64,000 nucleotides of DNA, from the NCBI GenBank assembly GCA_003990955.1, contig BIFV01000010.1:248001-312000 (forward strand), written 5' to 3'. This DNA comes from Sporomusaceae bacterium FL31 (lineage in GTDB: Bacteria; Bacillota; Negativicutes; DSM-1736; Dendrosporobacteraceae). Below are positions 54,233-64,000 of the stretch, in pieces (position 1 is the stretch's first letter; every line of letters begins with the position of its first letter). The translations under genes and the position numbers were made by a program. The notes below the pieces were generated by a model. The model did not search any database, was not told the origin of the DNA, and saw only the letters and a program-made list of their open reading frames with translations.

Positions 54233-54453
54233 CTTTTTGCCATCTCCTCATCGTGATGCTAAGGCATGCTAAACAATACAAGTATTCACTAGGTTTTCTG
54301 TTATGATACCATATTTTACGAATAGCTAAAAGGAATAAATGCAATTCATAACAAGAATTACAAACCTTTAATATTTACTCAACCAGTCAATTGAGCTATA
54401 ATTAACAATGTTAACAGATTTTAGCGTAGCTGTTAACCATTTATTTGACTACA

Positions 54454-54485
54454 TAGTTAACCATTATAATTAAATTGGTTAACCA
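54454..54485 (+). promoter_or_regulatory. BirA-type operator over the biotin operon promoter
   Basis: TAGTTAACC-(14)-GGTTAACCA (54454-54462 and 54477-54485) matches the BirA operator layout. The spacer contains TATAAT (54465-54470), so BirA-biotinyl-AMP binding would block the promoter. Another GTTAACC lies at 54432-54438. Confidence 0.75.
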
Positions 54486-54508
54486 ACGGTAAAATAGGAG
54501 GAACGAAT

Positions 54509-55006
54509 ATGCCGAATAAAACACGGTGGATTACGGAGATTGGATTATTGGCAGCCCTGATTACTGTTACCGGGGCAGTTAAACTGCCAGGTTTGCTTCC
54601 TGGCACTGAGTTTCAATTGTCGGCTCCTTTGGCGGTAGCCATTTGTGCAGTTTTTGGTTTCGCAAAGTATATCATTGCTGGAATATTATCAAGTGTGATT
54701 GGTTTAGTATTGGGTACCCAAAATTTACTCAATGTGTTTATTGCCATGGTCTTTAGAGTCACTGTCGGGGGCGTTTTGGGTGTTTTAGGCACCTCTTGGC
54801 CAGTTGTGGCAATCGCTGGTCCAATTGGGTCAGCAACAGCCAGATTGGCGATGGGCGGGCTGCTTGGTAAAGCTGTGATTCCGTTGCTGATGGCTGCAAT
54901 TCCTGGAATGGTCTATACGGCTGTAGCTGCCTGGCCGCTGACGCTCATGCTTAAGAAAGTAAAGACTCAAACTGAGAAGGTACTGGTCAATGCTTTACAG
55001 CGTTAG
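54509..55006 (+). CDS. Small multi-span membrane protein of the biotin operon, possibly an S-component
   Basis: A 165-residue protein with about five or six membrane segments and a ribosome site AGGAGG. Its size and hydrophobic pattern resemble substrate-binding S-components of ECF transporters, although no diagnostic motif is visible. It is the first gene of the biotin operon under the BirA-like operator, so it may import biotin or a precursor such as pimelate. It overlaps bioW by 17 bases. Confidence 0.6.
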   Translation: MPNKTRWITEIGLLAALITVTGAVKLPGLLPGTEFQLSAPLAVAICAVFGFAKYIIAGILSSVIGLVLGTQNLLNVFIAMVFRVTVGGVLGVLGTSWPVVAIAGPIGSATARLAMGGLLGKAVIPLLMAAIPGMVYTAVAAWPLTLMLKKVKTQTEKVLVNALQR

Positions 55007-55754
55007 AATGAGAGCTGCTCAGGGAGCTTCCCATGAGGCTGGAGGAAGGCATATTTCTGGAGCCGAGCGATTAGTGAATCAGGAGCAAATTGCTGATTTG
55101 ACTCAGGCGATGTTAACGCGTGCTTTTTCTCACACCCGTGGACAGGTCGATTTTATTAATATAACCATTGAAACAGTTGCTGAACAATCTGTTCGCAGGC
55201 TGAAGCTTTTACCAATTACCACCATTGATGTTGCTGATGTTGAATCAGGACGCTTAGCAGCGAAAGCTGCTTTAGTTGGAGCCGGTGTACAGGCAAAGGC
55301 TGTTGAAGCAGGAATGGAGCAACTGCTAAAGCTTGATGATAGTATGCGCGGGGCCATGCTGATTTGTGCTGAAACGGGAAAACGGCTGGATCATACTGCT
55401 GCACGCGGGATTCGGGTATCCCGCATGGATATTGCTGATGATTCAGGGTTTACCCAGTGGTTGGCCAGTCAGGGCTTTGGCAATGTTCATATTCGTGAGG
55501 CCGTTGTGCTGGCTACTAAAGTGGTGTCAGCCCAAGGCGTTATTGCTGAACTTTGCTGGTCGGATGATCCTGAGTATACGGCTGGTTATGTAGCTTCTGC
55601 TGCCGGCTATATTCGCTTTCCCTGGCTTAAGCCGTACGGCAGCCCGCATGGGGGGCGGCTGTTTTTTGTCCAACCAGGTACAAGCATGGAAGAATTAACG
55701 ACTTATTTAGAAAGCCAGCCTGTATTGGTGGTCGCGCCAGAGGAGGCGGAATAA
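54990..55754 (+). CDS. bioW: 6-carboxyhexanoate-CoA ligase BioW
   Basis: A 254-residue BioW, starting YSVRMRA and with the family block GRHISGAERLV. It activates free pimelate to pimeloyl-CoA, the entry to biotin ring synthesis in some Firmicutes. It implies pimelate supply independent of BioC/BioH. GAGAAGG lies upstream of the ATG. Confidence 0.92.
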   Translation: MLYSVRMRAAQGASHEAGGRHISGAERLVNQEQIADLTQAMLTRAFSHTRGQVDFINITIETVAEQSVRRLKLLPITTIDVADVESGRLAAKAALVGAGVQAKAVEAGMEQLLKLDDSMRGAMLICAETGKRLDHTAARGIRVSRMDIADDSGFTQWLASQGFGNVHIREAVVLATKVVSAQGVIAELCWSDDPEYTAGYVASAAGYIRFPWLKPYGSPHGGRLFFVQPGTSMEELTTYLESQPVLVVAPEEAE

Positions 55755-59040
<3,286 letters not shown>

Positions 59041-59118
59041 CAGGAAGTTTTCTTGACAAATAAGTGTCAGTCAAGTAAGCTTTTGATATCAATATTTTTG
59101 CAAGTTGAGTCATAGTCG

Positions 59119-59154
59119 ACTTCACAAAGCAGCGTGCTTTGTGAAGTTTTTTTA
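59119..59154 (+). terminator. Terminator of the biotin operon
   Basis: A 13-bp perfect stem (59119-59131 with 59135-59147) is followed by TTTTTTATTTT. Confidence 0.92.
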
Positions 59155-59284
59155 TTTTCATGTACGGGCTACTACGATTTTTTTAGACTTTGCTAGATTC
59201 GCCACATGTTAAAAATTGTTGGTGCATAATTGTATATAGTGCGGGTTGCGAATTGCAAGTAAAAAGCAGCAAGGGGTGAAACGT

Positions 59285-60727
59285 ATGTTCAGTGACTATT
59301 CCTTTTCTCCTGAATATTATGATGAGATGTTTGACGGCAGTGGAAGTGTGCGAGCTCATTATTCCGGCGTTTATTCGCGATTGTCACAGATGAATTCGCT
59401 ACAATTGACGGATCGCCATCAAGCCATATGCCGGCAAATGATTAAACAGGGAATTACCTTTACGCTTTATGGCGGTGATGCTCAGGAGATGCTTGAACGT
59501 ACCATCCCTTTTGATCCTATCCCTAGGATTTTACCAGCCAGGGAATGGGAGGTTATTGAAAGCGGTGTTATTCAACGGGTAAAAGCCATTAATTGTTTTC
59601 TGCGTGATATTTATCATGAACAGCGGATTCTAAAAGATGGTATTGTACCGCGCAGTATGATTGTCGCCAATGATTATTTTCGGCCGGAAATGATGCATAT
59701 GGATGTACCTGGCGATGTCTATGTCCCATTTTCCGGAATTGACCTGATTCGGGATGAACAAGGCAGCTATTTTGTTTTAGAAGATAACCTGCGGACTCCT
59801 TCCGGGATATCTTATCTATACAAAAACCGGATGCTCATGCGGCAGTTGTTCCCTGAATTATTCACGCAATACAATATCCGCAGCTTATCCCGGGGGCTTA
59901 ATCAGTTTCTAGCCGGCCTGCGGAGCCTGGCACCGGATAATAAAGCCAATCCCCGGGTGGTGCTGTTGACACCTGGCAGTTACAATTCGGCGTATTTTGA
60001 ACATACCTTTTTAGCCAGAGAAATGGGCATTGATTTAGTCGAGGGTCAGGATCTCAAAATTATGAATCATAAGGTCTATATCAAGACCATGCAGGGCTTG
60101 CAGCAGGTGGATGTTATCTATCGACGTATTGATGATGACTATTTAGATCCAGTGTGTTTCCGCTCTGATTCGGTGATTGGTGTACCAGGCTTAATGAGTG
60201 CTTATCGGGCAGGCAATGTAGCCATCGCTAATGCGCCAGGTACCGGTGTTGCAGACGATAAAGCCATCTATTCGTTTGTTCCTGATATCATTCGCTATTA
60301 TTTAGCCGAAAAACCTATTTTGCAAAATGTACCGACCTATCTGGTGGAAAATGCCGGACAGCGGGAATATGTGCTGGCTAATTTGCCTAAGATGGTCGTG
60401 AAAGAGACTTCCTTGTCGGGGGGCTATGGCATGTTGATCGGACCTCATGCCGATGAACAAGAAAGAGCTGCTTTTGCTGCAAAGATTAGACAGACACCGG
60501 AACGCTATATTGCTCAACCTACTATTCGCTTATCTCGGGTTCCTTGCATTACCAATAACGGAATGGCTCCTCGTCATGTTGATCTAAGACCGTATGCGGT
60601 TATGGGAGCTGATCAAACCGTTCATGTTGTCCCTGGGGGGTTAACTCGCGTTGCCTTAAAGCATGGCTCGCTGGTTGTTAATTCCTCGCAGGGCGGTGGC
60701 AGTAAAGATACCTGGGTATTGGAATAA
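59285..60727 (+). CDS. Circularly permuted ATP-grasp protein
   Basis: A 480-residue protein of the circularly permuted ATP-grasp type 2 family, with GIDLIRDEQGSYFVLEDNLRTPSGISY near residue 155 and a KETSLSGGYGMLIGP glycine-rich loop near residue 375. Proteins of this group are predicted to ligate amino acids or peptides, working with alpha-E and transglutaminase-like proteins encoded nearby. The start is ATG 59285, behind AAGGGGTG. The substrate is unknown. Confidence 0.88.
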   Translation: MFSDYSFSPEYYDEMFDGSGSVRAHYSGVYSRLSQMNSLQLTDRHQAICRQMIKQGITFTLYGGDAQEMLERTIPFDPIPRILPAREWEVIESGVIQRVKAINCFLRDIYHEQRILKDGIVPRSMIVANDYFRPEMMHMDVPGDVYVPFSGIDLIRDEQGSYFVLEDNLRTPSGISYLYKNRMLMRQLFPELFTQYNIRSLSRGLNQFLAGLRSLAPDNKANPRVVLLTPGSYNSAYFEHTFLAREMGIDLVEGQDLKIMNHKVYIKTMQGLQQVDVIYRRIDDDYLDPVCFRSDSVIGVPGLMSAYRAGNVAIANAPGTGVADDKAIYSFVPDIIRYYLAEKPILQNVPTYLVENAGQREYVLANLPKMVVKETSLSGGYGMLIGPHADEQERAAFAAKIRQTPERYIAQPTIRLSRVPCITNNGMAPRHVDLRPYAVMGADQTVHVVPGGLTRVALKHGSLVVNSSQGGGSKDTWVLE

Positions 60728-60801
60728 AGATCACTAAGGCGATGCTCACCTGGCATTAGTGGTTTTAAACTAGGCTGAATTTGAGATATGGGGGAGTTAC
60801 T

Positions 60802-61767
60802 ATGATGAGCCGTGTTGCCGAAACCATCTATTGGCTGGGGCGGTATATGGAGAGGATAGAAAATCATACCCGCCTGATTAATACGTGTTTTCATGATTAC
60901 CATGAGTGGTCGGGTTGTGAGCTTGAACGGCAAAGGCATTGGGAGCAATTACTCACCATCCTGGGAGAATCCCAGGGGTATGCCGAGCGAACTGATTTGA
61001 GCGGTGAACAAGGGATCTTGTTTTATTTAACGCTTGATGCCAAGCAGCCTAATTCTATTGTCAGCTGCCTAGCCAAAGCCCGGCAGAATGCCCGCTCGGT
61101 TCGTGAAAGAATTCCTGATTTCTTATGGGAATCGGTTAATGATACCTACCATTGGCTAAATGGGCAGGATAGTGCTAGTTTCGCAGCTACAACGCCCTAT
61201 TTATTTTATCAGCAGATTAAAGAGCGGACTGCACTGTTTTACGGAATTGCTGATTCGAGTATGTTAAGACAATCCGAATGGCATATGTTCAATTGCGGCC
61301 GCTATGTAGAGCGAGCCGAAAATATGGTTAGAATATTACACATGATTGTAGATCAGTATCAGAAAATCGCGCGGAATACAGAGCCTGCGGTCAGCTATCA
61401 ATTTCTGGTTACCGGCCTCAAATCGGTGGATGGCTTGGAAGGCTTTCGCAAATTTCACGCAGCAGATATGCAGTTGGCCAAGGTATTCAATTTCTTAATG
61501 GTCAATGAAGTATTTCCCCGATCAGTATTGTTTTCGCTCTTGATGCTGGAACAGCATCTTACAGTGATGAAAATGAGTGAAAAGGATTTTGAAATCAGTG
61601 CTAGTAAACCATTTCGCACAGTAAAAAAGCTGCAAGGTTGGCTGCTGGATTTTAGCGATGATCTGACAGATACGACTCAGATGGAAGCTTTTCTGCAGAA
61701 TCTATTGGTTTCCTATAATCAGTTAGGCAGGGAGTTTTCCAAGAGCTTTTTCTGCGAGGAGGTTTAG
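60802..61767 (+). CDS. Alpha-E domain protein (DUF403)
   Basis: A 321-residue all-helical protein starting MMSRVAETIYWLGRYMERIENHTRL, diagnostic of the alpha-E family. It always accompanies ATP-grasp and transglutaminase genes. The ATG at 60802 follows GGGGGAG. Confidence 0.88.
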   Translation: MMSRVAETIYWLGRYMERIENHTRLINTCFHDYHEWSGCELERQRHWEQLLTILGESQGYAERTDLSGEQGILFYLTLDAKQPNSIVSCLAKARQNARSVRERIPDFLWESVNDTYHWLNGQDSASFAATTPYLFYQQIKERTALFYGIADSSMLRQSEWHMFNCGRYVERAENMVRILHMIVDQYQKIARNTEPAVSYQFLVTGLKSVDGLEGFRKFHAADMQLAKVFNFLMVNEVFPRSVLFSLLMLEQHLTVMKMSEKDFEISASKPFRTVKKLQGWLLDFSDDLTDTTQMEAFLQNLLVSYNQLGREFSKSFFCEEV

Positions 61768-61772
61768 TTGGC

Positions 61773-62738
61773 ATGAAATTGGAGATCAATCATACTACAC
61801 GTTATCGTTATATCGAAGAGGTTACTGACAGCATTAACGAAGTCCGTTTAACTCCTCGTACCAATTACCGGCAGGCCTGCTATCACCATTCAATTACGAC
61901 TGAGCCATTAGCCGGCTTGTTTTCCTACGAGGATTTTTTTGGTAATCGTGTTTATTCATTCTCGGTCAGCAAGCCCCATAAACAGCTTACGATCAAGACT
62001 CACTCTATTGTGGTTACCCAGGAGCAAGACCCACAGTCTGAAAGTGGTCTGCCGTTACCTGACGAACTTGCTATTTTACGGGACTCTCGCTTTAAAAATC
62101 GTTATGCTGAATTTCTTCTGGCTACACCCTATGTTGATTTAAGTGATCAAGTGAGGCAATATGCCGGTCAAATTGCTCATATCACCAAGGTCGGCAGTGT
62201 TTATAACACCGTACGGGGCGTTACCGAACGGATTTATCAAGATTTTTCGTATCAACCGGGAACTACCAATGTTGCAACAACTGCTAAAGACACATTGAGC
62301 TTGAAACACGGTGTGTGCCAGGATTTTGCGCATCTGATGCTGGCAATATGCCGTGCGCAGGGAATCCCAGCTCGATATATTAGTGGATATCATTTTGTTG
62401 GTGATTTACAAGGTGGGCATGCTGATTTCAAACAGGCCTCGCATGCTTGGGTTGAAGCCTTTATTCCAGGTATTGGCTGGCTGGGTTTTGATCCCACGAA
62501 TAATGGAACCATGAATTGGCGTTATGTAAAATTAGGACATGGCCGGGACTATTCTGATATTGTACCGATAAAAGGAGTCTATACGGGAGCGGGTTGTTCA
62601 AAAATGGAAGTCATTGTTGATGTACGTAAGATTGAAGATGAGGCTAGTTTGTCTCAGAGTATTACGACAGCCGAAAGTAATTTACGAGCCTATGAGGGCG
62701 GCAGCATGGGAACAAAGGCGGCTGGAGCAGCGCAGTAA
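61773..62738 (+). CDS. Transglutaminase-like cysteine peptidase
   Basis: A 321-residue protein: an N-terminal beta-rich domain (about 1-130) and a transglutaminase-like catalytic domain with the triad Cys in KHGVCQDFAHLML (about 178), His in SHAWVEAF (about 227) and Asp in GFDPTN (about 242). It may cleave or transfer the peptide bond made by the ATP-grasp protein upstream. AGGAGG precedes the ATG by ten bases. Confidence 0.9.
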   Translation: MKLEINHTTRYRYIEEVTDSINEVRLTPRTNYRQACYHHSITTEPLAGLFSYEDFFGNRVYSFSVSKPHKQLTIKTHSIVVTQEQDPQSESGLPLPDELAILRDSRFKNRYAEFLLATPYVDLSDQVRQYAGQIAHITKVGSVYNTVRGVTERIYQDFSYQPGTTNVATTAKDTLSLKHGVCQDFAHLMLAICRAQGIPARYISGYHFVGDLQGGHADFKQASHAWVEAFIPGIGWLGFDPTNNGTMNWRYVKLGHGRDYSDIVPIKGVYTGAGCSKMEVIVDVRKIEDEASLSQSITTAESNLRAYEGGSMGTKAAGAAQ

Positions 62739-62768
62739 TTTGCTCTGGCCTATTATTACGAAAAAAAT

Positions 62769-62803
62769 GAGCCGGAAGCAATCATCATTGCTTCTGGCTC
62801 TTT
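62769..62803 (+). terminator. Probable terminator of the ATP-grasp operon
   Basis: A 14-bp stem (62769-62782 with 62787-62800) lies 30 bases past the stop. Its T-tract on the plus strand is only TTT, so the strength is uncertain. Confidence 0.55.
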
Positions 62804-62936
62804 GGGTTATATTATAAATATGCTGTGTGGCGTTTAATAGGCAATTTATTGCAAGCAGCTTGTTATTTTTAATCAGGAAATTGGCTAAGTGGTATTGGAA
62901 AATGTTATCATAGGCTTATAAGGGGGCGGGTTTAAT

Positions 62937-63620
62937 TTGAAGATTTTATTTTGGGATATTGATGGCACGCTGATTAGAACTGCTAAGGCGGGCTTATTTG
63001 CTTTTGAGCAAGCTGTTGCTGAAATTTATTGCCGGGAAATAGATTACTCCAAGGTTGCAACCAGTGGTATGACCGATAACCATATTGCCGCTCAGGTTAT
63101 TGCAGCTATTCAGGATGGACAAGCTTCCAGTCAGGATATTAGCAAACTTACCAAGCGTTATGAGGAATTGCTGCCAGCTCATTTGGCCGAGCGAAAAGGC
63201 TTTATTTTGCCTTCAGTAAAAGAAATTCTGGCGCATCTGCAGGGCAATAAGGACTATGTTTGCCTTTTGCTGACCGGCAATAGCCGCTGTGGCTCAGAAA
63301 TAAAACTCAACTTTTACGATTTGGCTCAGTATTTTAATTTTGATGCCAGTGCATTTTGCGGACATCAAATAGAACGCAATGATATCGCGAGAACTGCGTT
63401 AAGCACAGTTGCCAAGCTCTATCCAGAGGTTACAATGGAAGATGTCTATGTCATTGGCGATACTCCTAATGATATCAACTGTGGCAAAACAATCGGTGCA
63501 AAGACAATCGCCGTGGCAACTGGCAATTATAGCTATCATCAGCTGAGTGAGTATTCTCCCTGGTGGGCTGTAGATAAGCTGCCTACGCCTGAAGAGTTTG
63601 TGAAAAAATTGGCAGAATGA
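62937..63620 (+). CDS. HAD-superfamily phosphatase
   Basis: A 227-residue HAD hydrolase with DIDGTL at residues 7-12, the motif II TGN (about 116), and the GDTPNDINCGKTIGA motif IV (about 178). It is a small-molecule phosphatase of phosphoglycolate phosphatase-like fold. It starts at TTG 62937 behind GGGGGCGGG. Confidence 0.85.
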   Translation: MKILFWDIDGTLIRTAKAGLFAFEQAVAEIYCREIDYSKVATSGMTDNHIAAQVIAAIQDGQASSQDISKLTKRYEELLPAHLAERKGFILPSVKEILAHLQGNKDYVCLLLTGNSRCGSEIKLNFYDLAQYFNFDASAFCGHQIERNDIARTALSTVAKLYPEVTMEDVYVIGDTPNDINCGKTIGAKTIAVATGNYSYHQLSEYSPWWAVDKLPTPEEFVKKLAE

Positions 63621-63630
63621 TATTAATTGA

Positions 63631-63665
63631 AAGAAGCATCCGGAGTTTATTCGGATGCTTCTTTT
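63631..63665. terminator. Bidirectional terminator at the right end
   Basis: A 12-bp perfect stem (63631-63642 with 63652-63663) with T/A tracts on both sides, between the convergent HAD gene and the last gene. Confidence 0.85.
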
Positions 63666-63668
63666 GAA

Positions 63669-64000
63669 TTAGTGAAGGTTGTTGTTTGAAGCCGCCACCA
63701 TACGGCTATAGTGATTGATCTTTTCAACAATCTGTTTAATGTAGCTGGACGATCCTGTCATGATATCAATCAGGGAATGTTTCTTAAACAGCAATAAATC
63801 TGTCTTGGAACCTTGTCCAATTGCTGTTAGCATCATTAGATATTCGTCAGAAATGCCGATCGGAATGTGCAGAGCTTCAACTGCTTTATGCATGCGGCCA
63901 GTTTCAGCAAGGATGCTGTACATATCTTTTCCATTCAATGAAAAGTCGAGCTTTTTCCAGGCATGAACTGGTTTGTACATCGAGTATTCGTAGTGCATTA
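63669..64000 (-). CDS. Hypothetical protein (partial at right edge)
   Basis: The frame is open from the stop at 63669 to the window end, at least 110 residues. No ribosome site precedes the ATG at 63998 or the one seven codons later, so the start probably lies outside. The visible part contains no signal peptide; residues such as GISDEYLMMLTAIGQG and IKQIVEKINHYSRM suggest a helical domain. No family recognised. Confidence 0.5.
   Translation of the reverse strand, partial: MHYEYSMYKPVHAWKKLDFSLNGKDMYSILAETGRMHKAVEALHIPIGISDEYLMMLTAIGQGSKTDLLLFKKHSLIDIMTGSSSYIKQIVEKINHYSRMVAASNNNLH

Overview
This 64 kb window is a chromosomal origin region from a low-GC, endospore-forming, anaerobic Firmicute. 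The mixture of genes (a YyaC-type spore protein, the [FeFe]-hydrogenase maturase HydF, a three-gene archaeal-style glutamate synthase, a B12-dependent MetH with a separate activation protein, BioW-type biotin synthesis and a Noc protein beside ParA/ParB) fits Negativicutes of the Sporomusaceae type (Pelosinus/Sporomusa-like). That placement is inference: no 16S rRNA or outer-membrane gene lies in the window.

Left of the origin almost everything is on the minus strand. From 1 to 2484 are two tandem branched-chain-amino-acid-type binding lipoproteins, each with its own near-consensus promoter. From 2817 to 7885 is a glutamate synthase operon (amidotransferase, FMN synthase, fused GXGXG/GltD/ferredoxin) behind a ~265-nt leader that ends in an intrinsic terminator. 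Next come yyaC (+), two YkuS-like small genes, a bactofilin with an M23 peptidase, DUF4446, DUF554, a class V aminotransferase, hydF, aspA, then parB-parA with a perfect parS. A plus-strand pair (MetH activation protein + metH) sits between parA and noc. noc-rsmG-mnmG-mnmE and jag-yidC-yidD-rnpA-rpmH then run up to the origin. The noc gene carries a perfect Noc-binding palindrome.

oriC is bipartite. DnaA boxes occur between rpmH and dnaA (28906-29404) and between dnaA and dnaN (30905-31151). The second segment ends with a DnaA-trio-like unwinding element. To the right on the plus strand are dnaA, dnaN, an S4-domain gene (yaaA), recF, a DUF721/DciA-like gene with a zinc ribbon, remB and gyrB. 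Replication and gene direction diverge from this point.

From 36.7 kb the content becomes accessory: a 23-residue membrane peptide with its own promoter and terminator, a PAS-like protein, tRNA-Pro(UGG), a LUD protein divergent from an HxlR regulator, a LysM protein behind two LexA-like boxes (YneA-like SOS division inhibitor), an orphan structured RNA candidate, an Lrp-LysE exporter pair, a TetR-HlyD-ABC-ABC-permease efflux operon, a nitrilase, a guanylate-kinase-like gene, a CadC-type regulator with a P1B ATPase, a gamma-glutamylcyclotransferase, HtpX, and TerC behind a manganese (yybP-ykoY) riboswitch. A biotin operon (membrane protein-bioW-bioF-bioD-bioA) follows under a BirA-like operator. 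Next is a conserved ATP-grasp / alpha-E / transglutaminase operon, then a HAD phosphatase and a partial unknown gene at the right edge.

The most interesting non-gene signals are the glutamate synthase leader, the orphan RNA at about 39490-39631, the small membrane peptide, the paired parS/NBS sites with matching specificity residues in ParB and Noc, and the palindrome over a consensus promoter at 1097-1134. No CRISPR array, insertion sequence, prophage or rRNA was seen.
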